From CAYPIE01 sp964410665 (GTDB lineage: Bacteria; Planctomycetota; Planctomycetia; Gemmatales; Gemmataceae): a stretch of 17,546 bases of DNA. The DNA lies in assembly GCA_964410665.1 (NCBI GenBank), contig CAYPIE010000111.1, positions 1 through 17,546 on the forward strand, written 5' to 3'. The position numbers were made by a program, and so were the translations under genes. The notes beneath the pieces are model-generated. The model was given only the letters and a program-made list of their open reading frames with translations, was not told where the DNA came from and did not search any database. This document shows positions 1-6,800 of this stretch, piece by piece. The number at the start of each line of letters is the position of its first letter. The stretch's first letter is position 1.

Positions 1-13
1 AGTCTCTGCTCTG

Positions 14-38
14 GCGAAGGACGTCAGTCCGGAGCTCT
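14..38. repeat. Degenerate copy of the GGACGTCAGTCCGG palindrome
   Basis: The bases at 19-32 read GGACGTCAGTCCGG and match the core of the perfect hairpin at 114-133. The outer stem bases are degraded here (GAAGGAC against CCCCGGAC). It is probably a decayed copy of the dispersed repeat that follows. A separate 6-bp hairpin, CTGCAA-CTCTC-TTGCAG, lies at 57-73. I see no gene in 1-223. Confidence 0.5.
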
Positions 39-102
39 GCCTACGCGAGCGATTCTCTGCAACTCTCTTGCAGTCCATCACTTCTGTCGTCGCAAGAGCC
101 TC

Positions 103-194
103 CGAAAGGCGAGCCCCGGACGTCAGTCCGGGGGTTCCCCGCACCGCAAACGCCTCGGCCTCTTTCCCCGCACCGCAATCGCCTCGGCCTCTTC
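103..194 (-). repeat. Composite dispersed repeat: hairpin plus two 29-nt tandem units
   Basis: A perfect 8-bp stem, CCCCGGAC (114-121), loop GTCA, GTCCGGGG (126-133), is followed by two direct 29-nt units at 137-165 and 166-194. Each unit begins CCCCGCACCGCAA and continues CGCCTCGGCCTCTT. The reverse complement of these units is the array that closes the window at 17443-17546. The same hairpin plus part of a unit recurs at 14676-14742. The orientation here is opposite to the right-hand copies. There are no CRISPR-type unique spacers, because the units abut. I infer a genome-wide interspersed element that breaks assemblies. Confidence 0.85.
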
Positions 195-213
195 CTCGAA
201 CAGATGTTCGAGG
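194..213 (-). terminator. Hairpin just downstream of the VOC gene
   Basis: CCTCGAAC (194-201), loop AGAT (202-205), GTTCGAGG (206-213) is a perfect 8-bp stem. It lies 10 bases beyond the stop codon of the minus-strand VOC gene. On the transcript strand no run of T follows, so it is not a textbook intrinsic terminator. It could protect the 3' end or assist Rho-type termination. Confidence 0.4.
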
Positions 214-223
214 GTGAACTCCC

Positions 224-595
224 CTACACGTGCTGGTCCACCAGAATGATATTCCCGTCCGGATCTGCCAGCACAAAGTTCGCCGGCCCCTCGGTGCCCT
301 CGTCGGCCTCCGAGATCAGAGGAACTCCCCGGGCCTTGAGTTGGCGCTGCAGTTCCCGGATATCGGTGAACTGCGGCAGCTTCTGGGCGTTGGAGTCCCA
401 GCCAGGGTTGAAGGTCAAGATGTTCTGCTCAAACATGCCCTGAAACAACCCGATCGTGTGGTCGCCGTTCTTCATGATCAACCAGTTCTGTGCCTGGTCG
501 CCGGCGAACACGCGGAAGCCCAGTTGTTCATAAAACGTTGTTGACGCCTCAAGGTCTTTGACGGCTAAGCTGATGGAAAATGTTCCCAAGTCCAT
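224..595 (-). CDS. VOC-family (glyoxalase/bleomycin-resistance-like) protein
   Basis: This 123-aa protein is the size of a single vicinal-oxygen-chelate domain. It opens with the usual pattern of a beta strand, a KDLEAST turn and 'FYEQLGFRVFAGD' (about residues 12-33). It closes with 'FVLADPDGNIILVDQH' (about 107-122), where a DPDGN turn followed by a hydrophobic strand is diagnostic of the fold. VOC proteins work as dimers or paired domains and often bind a metal; candidate ligands here include residues near the N-terminal strand and the late QH. The substrate cannot be read from sequence. The start is well supported: AGGAGG lies 5 bases upstream of the ATG. It stands alone, about 218 bases beyond the small membrane protein on the same strand. 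The family is certain; whether it is an enzyme, a binding protein or an antibiotic-sequestering protein is not. Confidence 0.9.
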   Translation of the reverse strand: MDLGTFSISLAVKDLEASTTFYEQLGFRVFAGDQAQNWLIMKNGDHTIGLFQGMFEQNILTFNPGWDSNAQKLPQFTDIRELQRQLKARGVPLISEADEGTEGPANFVLADPDGNIILVDQHV

Positions 596-790
596 GATCG
601 CCTCCTACGCGGGGTTGGGAATGCACAGCGCGCCTGTTTGAGCAGGTCGGGCTTGCCTGATGAGATTACATATTTTCAGAAAGCCATTAATCGGGCCAGC
701 TCAGTTGCAGCCGCTGGGTGGGTCGGATGTCGGCAAGCATCGGCTTGATCCTACCCAGGAGTGCACTCAAGAAATATGCAGCGGAGGTCA

Positions 791-811
791 ACCCCTGCAC
801 AAGCCAGGGGT
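791..811 (-). terminator. Hairpin 2 bases past the small membrane protein stop
   Basis: ACCCCTG (791-797), 7-base loop, CAGGGGT (805-811) forms a perfect 7-bp stem directly after the minus-strand stop codon at 814-816. No T tract follows, so an intrinsic terminator is only possible. A similar ACCCCTG/CAGGGGT stem occurs after another minus-strand gene at 2749-2779. Confidence 0.4.
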
Positions 812-813
812 GT

Positions 814-1011
814 TCACTTCAGGTCTTCGCTCGAAGCCCGCACGAACCGCGCGACGACGAACGCCGTCTCGAACAGGGTCACCGACATGCCCACTGCCCC
901 GACAACAATCCCGAGTAACGGATAAGCTTCCGAACGCAGCAACAACCACAGCGCCCAGAACACGAACCCGCTTCCCAGGAGCAGCCGGGCATACGTATAA
1001 ACCGTCTGCAT
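814..1011 (-). CDS. Small two-helix membrane protein, uncharacterised
   Basis: The 65-aa product has two hydrophobic stretches, roughly residues 7-26 (ARLLLGSGFVFWALWLLL) and 31-54 (YPLLGIVVGAVGMSVTLFETAFVV). They are separated by a short polar RSEA turn, followed by a charged tail RFVRASSEDLK. This fits a small inner-membrane hairpin protein with both ends on the same side. I do not recognise a family. A loose GGGTAGGG purine tract lies upstream of the ATG, and a stem-loop follows the stop at once, which supports a real transcription unit. It sits between the esterase (same strand, 150 bases upstream) and the VOC gene. The membrane character is visible directly; that it is a true gene is an inference from hydrophobic patterning and the flanking signals. 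Confidence 0.55.
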   Translation of the reverse strand: MQTVYTYARLLLGSGFVFWALWLLLRSEAYPLLGIVVGAVGMSVTLFETAFVVARFVRASSEDLK

Positions 1012-1161
1012 CCGAACCCTACCCTTCCCATCGCATGCCGGAGTTCACCCTACAAGCTTCGAGGCGCTGGTATCCGGCAACCGACCATGCACCCACGAAA
1101 GATATTCGACTTTTATAGCTCCAAGCAAGGTTCTCCGCTGCTCGGACGATTTCGAACGAGA

Positions 1162-2478
1162 TCACTTCTGCGAACGTCTCGTGCCCAGTTGGTGCCGCGC
1201 GAAAAACTCCCAGATCGCGTCGTAGGCCTCGAAGCCGTAGTACTTCTCGCGCGGCCAGTGATGGCCGAAATCATCCGAGTTGTCGTTGAACCGCGCCAAG
1301 ATGATCTCGATGTCACCCCGCTGACGCTTCTCTTCGGTGAGAACCTGGTTATATTGACGCACGCTTGGCTTCTGGTCGCAACCGTTAAACCGCGACCAGA
1401 ACCGCATCGCCTCGGTAACGCCGCCGAAGTCCACCACACTGTCGGCCTGATTGTGGATCTCCATCACCGAGATGGCATGACGATTCCGCTCGGGATACGG
1501 GAAGTACGCGGGCGGTACACCCCCCGCCACCGAGGCGACCGCGGCAAACACATCGGGGTAGAGCATGCCCAGCGAGTGGCTCATAAAGCCGCCAGCGGAA
1601 TGACCGGTGGCATAGACCCGGTTTGGGTTGATACGGTAGCGTTTTTTGACGTCCTCGACCACCTTGAGCAGATATGGATGGTCGCGGCCGCTGAGCCAGG
1701 CGTTCGGCGACTCTGGGTAAGCGACGATGAAGCCTGCCTTATCCGCTTTGGCATTGAAACCCGAGTACTCGTGCATCCCTTCGGCGGTGCCGTCGACGCC
1801 ATGAATCGCCAGAACCAAAGGCATATTGGCGACCGGCTTGGGTGGGATATGCACCACATACTGTCGGTCGGGGGGCAGGTCTTCAATGGGGACATTGAGA
1901 TGGTGCTCGAAGTCTCCTGATTGCACCTCCAAGGGGTCTGAGGACTTACCCAGAGTTGGCTGCGCTGGAGGCAAGCTTGGCTTCTTGTAGACGGGCAGAA
2001 CGGGAAGCTGGTCCTTGGGTACCAATTGCTTGTCCGACCAGACTCGAATGAAGTCGACCGCCACCTCGGAATCGGCGATGATACTCAGGGTATGCTCGCC
2101 CTCGGGAAGGGTTTTCGACAGCCACACCGCCTGCCGATCGACAGGCAAGAACGGCCAGGCGACCTCACGGGCCACTACCTTGCCATCCAGCTCGATGGTC
2201 GCGTCGCCACACTGATACGGCCCACCCTGGGCGTACACCGCCACCCGCGTCCCGGAAAACTTGACCGTCATGCGGCTTCCGCCGAACAACGCAGTGACCG
2301 TACCCGACGGGTTGGAGTGCTCGTATTCTTTGGGGATCTCGTAGGGGCCCTGCAGTGTCCAGGTGGCGTCATCATTTTCGATCGCCTTCCAGGAGGCTTC
2401 CGCGGAGAAGGCGTTTGCGTACGTTGCGATCAACAGGATGCTGACCGGGACGAGCGGTAGTCGATGCAGCGCATTCAT
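1162..2478 (-). CDS. Secreted esterase, PHB-depolymerase/feruloyl-esterase (LpqC-like) family, with N-terminal beta-sandwich domain
   Basis: The 438-aa protein begins with a signal peptide (residues 1 to about 23; hydrophobic LPLVPVSILLIATYANA). Residues about 28-148 form a beta-rich domain with 'GGSRMTVKFSGTRVAVYA' and 'CGDATIELDGKVV', resembling the N-terminal jelly-roll of family CE2 esterases or a carbohydrate-binding module. The catalytic domain follows a proline-rich linker. It has 'PLVLAIHGVDGTAEGM' (220-235), nucleophile elbow GHSAGG with Ser294, acid in 'HNQADSVVDFGG' (Asp346) and 'DFGHHWP' giving His406. It likely hydrolyses acyl or feruloyl ester bonds outside the cytoplasm, for example on plant polysaccharide; the substrate is inferred. 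The reading frame extends upstream to 2664, but I chose the ATG at 2478: GAGGA lies 7 bases before it, the signal peptide starts there, and the upstream 62 codons look non-coding. Confidence 0.9.
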   Translation of the reverse strand: MNALHRLPLVPVSILLIATYANAFSAEASWKAIENDDATWTLQGPYEIPKEYEHSNPSGTVTALFGGSRMTVKFSGTRVAVYAQGGPYQCGDATIELDGKVVAREVAWPFLPVDRQAVWLSKTLPEGEHTLSIIADSEVAVDFIRVWSDKQLVPKDQLPVLPVYKKPSLPPAQPTLGKSSDPLEVQSGDFEHHLNVPIEDLPPDRQYVVHIPPKPVANMPLVLAIHGVDGTAEGMHEYSGFNAKADKAGFIVAYPESPNAWLSGRDHPYLLKVVEDVKKRYRINPNRVYATGHSAGGFMSHSLGMLYPDVFAAVASVAGGVPPAYFPYPERNRHAISVMEIHNQADSVVDFGGVTEAMRFWSRFNGCDQKPSVRQYNQVLTEEKRQRGDIEIILARFNDNSDDFGHHWPREKYYGFEAYDAIWEFFARHQLGTRRSQK

Positions 2479-2785
2479 GGACGGATCCTCGGAAGGGGGA
2501 AGGTAGTGCTGGACGGCCTTGTTCTGCCGGCCCAAGGGTTCAGGAGATGAGTGTTCTAAGTCGGCGATCGGATTATTGCCTCGGCAACCTGGTGCAGGAA
2601 TAACTAAGCCGACTCGCTGCGCGAGATGGATCTTGATTACGACGCTCTCCCCAGTCAGTCCCATTTTGCTGGGTATCCGGCGGGAACCGATCCTGATCTT
2701 GAACTCCCGGGGCCAACTCGGGCGGTGGTCCAGATGATGCTGACGGATCAGGGGTATTGACCTGGAGTCCGAACCCCTGTAGAGG
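2479..2785. other. Gene-free stretch between the esterase and the 138-aa protein
   Basis: These 307 bases hold the ribosome-binding site of the esterase (TCCTC on the plus strand at 2486-2490) and, at the far end, a set of inverted repeats beyond the 138-aa gene. The in-frame extension of the esterase and a 72-aa plus-strand ORF both lack protein-like composition. No convincing promoter pair was found by eye. Confidence 0.5.
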
Positions 2786-2792
2786 TCAATAC
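2749..2792 (-). repeat. Overlapping inverted repeats at the end of the 138-aa gene
   Basis: A perfect 10-bp inverted repeat, GTATTGACCT (2754-2763) and AGGTCAATAC (2783-2792), encloses 19 bases. A second stem, CAGGGGT (2749-2755) and ACCCCTG (2773-2779), overlaps it, so the two hairpins exclude each other. The inner arm of the first contains the stop codon (2786-2788) of the 138-aa gene. A terminator is possible, though no T tract follows. Confidence 0.5.
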
Positions 2793-3202
2793 GGCATTGG
2801 CTCCGAGAACAATCCGGACAGGTGGGTTAGGAAGCGTTGGTCCTGGAACAACATCGGACTGCCGTAACCGTCCCGGTGGACTTCGTGGTAGTGGTCGTCT
2901 TCGTGCACAGCGAGGATTATCCACTCGCCATCGTCGGTTACAAGATTCGGGTGTTGGGAAAACCGTTCGGGGAGTTCCCAGAAACCGGCCTGCTTGATGT
3001 AGCCTAAGAACTCTCGCCATTGCCCACGGGCCAGGTCCTCCGGGCCTATGGACTGGTCGTTACCGGACCACTGCCGGCGTGCGAGAAACCAGCCTCGGCG
3101 GCCGGCTCCATAGATGTTCATGGTGAATCGGTTGCCCCAGGCGTCCCAGAGTTCCAGCCGGAATCCGGCTGTCGCACCGGTGGGTAGGTTCAGTCGAGAC
3201 AT
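2786..3202 (-). CDS. Uncharacterised 138-aa protein
   Basis: I do not recognise a named family. The protein is soluble, with no signal peptide or membrane segment. It is rich in aromatic residues and alternates strand and turn: 'RLELWDAWGNRFTMNIYGAGRRGWFLARRQWSG', then a helix 'WREFLGYIKQAGFWELPERF' (about residues 62-81), then 'DDGEWIILAVHEDDHYHEVHRD'. The order helix-FWxLP, a DG-W-I strand, then YHxVxR recalls small uncharacterised or immunity-like proteins common in large bacterial genomes; this is an impression, not an assignment. It lies 69 bases downstream of the DUF5615 gene on the same strand and may share its transcript. Its ATG lacks a clear Shine-Dalgarno sequence. The gene ends inside a 10-bp inverted repeat. 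Confidence 0.7.
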   Translation of the reverse strand: MSRLNLPTGATAGFRLELWDAWGNRFTMNIYGAGRRGWFLARRQWSGNDQSIGPEDLARGQWREFLGYIKQAGFWELPERFSQHPNLVTDDGEWIILAVHEDDHYHEVHRDGYGSPMLFQDQRFLTHLSGLFSEPMPY

Positions 3203-3271
3203 ACTCGGACCATTACGAGAAACTCTAAAGCAAGTCCATAAGCCAGTTGAGAGAAGATGTCTTAACCAAAA

Positions 3272-3625
3272 TCAACTACGAACCAGTATGCCTGAATAGC
3301 CAAGTTCAAGAAAGACGTAAGTCTGGAATTCCCGGACTAGGTCCGAGATCAAAGGAGTCGTTAGTGACTCTAAATCTTGGTTGTTTATGTTTCCAGTTGA
3401 AATCAGGAGCAGTCTCGCCGGTCGACCTTGCAAGAGGTGTGAATTGACAAAGTCTGCGTCCTTGGTTTCGACGACACGATGCTCTGCATCTGCCCGGGTA
3501 ATGACCTCGGTGTCAATCGTACGGTTCCCGTCTGGAAGATCTAGAGTATGAATGGCATCACAGCCAGCACTCCTCAGCCAGTCAACCATTCGCCTTGGCA
3601 ACTGAGCATCTATCAAGAACTGCAT
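3272..3625 (-). CDS. DUF5615 PIN-like protein, putative toxin of a VapBC-like module
   Basis: The 117-aa product begins 'MQFLIDAQLPRRMVDWLRSAG', the typical opening of DUF5615 PIN-like proteins, with the first acidic residue at Asp6. Further acidic residues expected in a PIN-type metal site are Asp38/Glu40 ('RTIDTEVITRA') and Asp56/Asp58 in 'VVETKDADF'. The 'LLLISTGNINNQDL' strand-turn-helix is also characteristic. PIN toxins of this group are expected to be Mg-dependent RNases; the target is unknown here. The gene starts inside the 3' end of the DUF433 gene with a 13-base overlap (ATGCAGTTCTTGA carries both its start and the partner's stop), which implies translational coupling. The 3' half and flank are visibly richer in A/T than the surrounding genes, consistent with horizontal acquisition. 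Confidence 0.85.
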   Translation of the reverse strand: MQFLIDAQLPRRMVDWLRSAGCDAIHTLDLPDGNRTIDTEVITRADAEHRVVETKDADFVNSHLLQGRPARLLLISTGNINNQDLESLTTPLISDLVREFQTYVFLELGYSGILVRS

Positions 3626-3855
3626 GGATTCACCGGCTGCAGCTGCTTCGTCCGACTTAGCCGCGCCGCAAACGCAAGTGCGGCGAGCAGGTCCTCCCGC
3701 TCAAGATCAGGATAATCGGTAAGGATTTCGTCAATGGTCATCCCTGAACTAAGCAGCTCCAACAGCGTTTCAACGGGATACCATAGACCGCGAATACAAG
3801 GCTTCCCATGGCAAACCGCCGGATCAATAGTAATTCTGGATAGCAACGGGGTCAT
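3613..3855 (-). CDS. DUF433 protein, putative antitoxin partner
   Basis: The 80-aa protein has the DUF433 signature: 'RITIDPAVCHGKPCIRGLWYPVETLLELLSSGMTIDEILTDYPDLEREDLLAALAFAA'. The conserved 'P-V-x-x-G-K-P-C-I-x-G' strand is followed by a helix-turn-helix-like region in which 'SGMTIDEILTDYPDL' fits a sigma-70 region-4-like fold. In the family this acts as the DNA-binding, autorepressing antitoxin paired with a DUF5615 PIN protein, as here. An ATG 8 codons upstream (3879) is in frame, but I chose 3855: AGAGGTG lies just before it, and the alternative almost touches the ileS stop. The gene begins 27 bases after ileS on the same strand, so read-through from ileS is likely unless the module has its own promoter. 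Confidence 0.88.
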   Translation of the reverse strand: MTPLLSRITIDPAVCHGKPCIRGLWYPVETLLELLSSGMTIDEILTDYPDLEREDLLAALAFAARLSRTKQLQPVNPCSS

Positions 3856-3882
3856 GTCAACACCTCTTCGCTGTCCCATTGT

Positions 3883-6800
3883 CTACTTAACAGCTTTCCT
3901 TAGTCCAATCGTGAGCCCCTGCCCGTCGACCTTGACCAGCGTCTTTTCCGCATCGCCGTCGAGTTCACCAGTGGCCCAGGCCACGGTCAGTGTTTCCGCC
4001 GCGATGTGCTCGCGGTGCGCCTCGATGGCCTGCTTGAGGCGGTCAGCCTCGGTGGCCAAGTAGAGCTCGATGCGGTCTTGCATATCCAGGTCGGCCTTCT
4101 TGCGCAGGTCCTGGACGAAGCGGACCACATCCCGAGCCATGCCTTCGCGGGCCAGCTCCTCGGTGACGATGGTGTCGAGCATCACTTGGGTGCCGCGGTC
4201 CTCGATACCCACCCAGCCCTCGGGTGCCTGGTAGCTGATGGCGATATCCTCAGCAGTCACCGTCACCTTGCCATCACCGGCAGGCACGTCGATGCCGCCC
4301 GACTTTTGCAGTTCGGCCCGGACCGTCGCCGAATCCATCTTAGCGACCGCGGCTTGCACTGCCTTGAGGTGTTGACCGAACTTCGGACCGGCCACCTTCA
4401 TGTTCAGCTTCGCCTCGGCCTTGAGTAGCGAGCCCGAAGCCAGCTCGTGCAGCGTTACCTGCTTGATGTTCAACTCCTCACGCAGCTGGTCGGCGAAGCG
4501 CTGCACCGTCCGGCCATCCGCCTCACTACCCGGTTGCACCCGCAGTTCGGCCAGGGGTTGGCGCACCTTGATCTTCGCGGCGTTGCGGGCCGAAGAACCC
4601 AGCGACACCAGCCGCAACAGGGCGTTGACGTCGGCCGACAACTCCTCATCCACCTGGAACTCCCCTCGTTCGGGATAGTCACACAGGTGGACACTCTGCG
4701 GGTCGGACTCCGCACGCAGGTTTTGATGCATCATCTCGGCCAGGAACGGCACCACCGGGGCGATTAGCTTGGTCAGCGTCGTCAGCACGGCGTACAGGGT
4801 CTGGTACGCCGCCAGCTTGTCCTCGCCTTGTTCGCTCTTCCAGAAACGGCGGCGGTTGCGTCGAACGTACCAGTTGCTCAGCTTGTCATCGACAAACCGC
4901 TCCGCCTCCAGGCAGAAGGCCATCAGGTTGAACTCTTGGAACGCCTCGTGCGCCTTCTGCACCAGCAGCTGCAGGTCGGACAAGATCCAGCGGTCGATGT
5001 CGGGCCGCCGATTCAGGGGCACCTCGGGAGCCGCGGGGTCAAAGGCATCGGCCCGGGCGTAGTTGCAAAAGAAGGCGTAGGTATTCCATAGCTTCAGGTG
5101 GAACTTGGCCCGAATCTCATCTGCGGGTCCAGGGCCCAGGTTGATGTTGGCCGCAGGATTTTGCCGGCTGTACATCCAGCGGATCACATCGGCGCCGATC
5201 GGGTTATACGAGCCCTTGACGACCTGGCGTTTCTGGCCGTCGATGACCACCTCTTCTTCCCAGGCTTCCTTAAAACCTGCCGGCAGCTCCTTGTCGGCTT
5301 GCTTCTGAACCGGCTGGTTGGGCTTGCGGTAGACGAACAGCTCATACCCCTGGTCGGCAGCTCCCTCGAAGGGGATGGCGTTGCCCTTCGACTTGGACAT
5401 GGTGTCGCCGTTCTGGTCGCGGACCAGGGCATGACCGAGGAGCACCTTACACGGAGGTTGCTGCTCCATCATGGTGCTCATGGCCAGGATGGCATAGAAC
5501 CAGTTGCGGAACTGCCCGGGAAAACTCTCGGTGATGAAGTCGGCCGGGAACCACTCCTGCCACCGGTTGCGATCGCGGTTGTAGAACATGGTCGAGTACG
5601 GCACGATCCCGGCGTCCAGCCAGGGGTTGCCGACGTCGCCGATGCGGTGCATCAGGTTGCCGGTGCGCGGGTTGCGGATCTTGACCTTGTCCACCCAGGG
5701 GCGGTGGGGGGTGTGTCCTTCGAACGCGTCCCAGCCCTCGACAGCGCGTTCGCGTAGCTCCTCGCGCGAGCCGATCACCTCGAAGTCGTTGGGGTTCTGC
5801 TCATCCACCCAGATCGGCAACGCCAACCCCCAGAACCGCTTCTTGGAGATCATCCAGTCGCCCATGTTACTCAACCAGTCGAGCTCGCGGGCCTTGCCGT
5901 TGATGGCCTCGGGCAGGAAGCGAACCTGCTCGGTCACCCCCTTGATGTCGTCGCGCCAGGTCATGGTGATGTACCACTCATCGACCAGGCGAAACAACAG
6001 CTCGGTCTTGCACCGCCAGCAGTGGGGGTACTTGTGCACATAGCGCTCGGTGTGAAACAACCGGTTCTTCTGCTGCAGGCTAAAGAATACCCACTCGGTG
6101 GTGGCGGCGTCGATGGCCGACTTGCCGGCGAGCTCGCCGAAGCCGTCGAGGAACTGCCCCGACTCGTCCAGCGGGGCGAGGATCGGCAGCCCCTCGGTTT
6201 GGCCGAGATGGAAGTCCTCACCGCCGCAACCTGGAGCGATGTGCACGATGCCGGTCCCCTCGGTCTCGCCGACGTCCTTCCAGCCGATCACCCGGTGCAC
6301 TGTGGCCCCAGACACCTCGGAGGCCCACTGTTGTCGCCGCACCACTTCGGCCAGTTCGTCGGGGTAGCCGTACATCTGCTGTTGCGCGGCGAACTCATCG
6401 AATGGGCCAGCGTAGGCCCAGCCGACCATGTCGCTGCCCTTGAGCTCACCGAGGATCTCATAGCCCTCTTTCGACTTCTCCTTGAACATCTGCTCGATGG
6501 TCTTCAGGTGGGGCACACCGTCGATCCAGTCGCGCTTGCCCTTCTTGGCGGTCCCCTCCTCCTCGTCGCCACCGGACTCCATACGGTTGGTCTTGAAGGC
6601 GCCCTTGGCGACGTAGTAGATCTCATCCTTACTCTGAACACGCAGGTAAGTCAGCTCCGGGTTGACAGCCGCGGCCACGTTACTCGACAGAGTCCAGGGG
6701 GTGGTCGTCCAGGCCAGTAGGTTCTCACCGGGGCGGTCACGAAGGGGAAACTTGACAAACACCGAGCGGTGTTCGATCAGGCGGTAGCCCTCGTGCATCT

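Noticed and set aside
1087..1920. A 277-aa plus-strand frame over the esterase
   Set aside because: It is antisense to the catalytic domain of the esterase, which has an intact Ser-Asp-His set. The translation has no family features.
2479..2664. 62-codon N-terminal extension of the esterase
   Set aside because: It would place a signal peptide inside the protein and lacks a ribosome-binding site. The ATG at 2478 has both GAGGA and the signal sequence.
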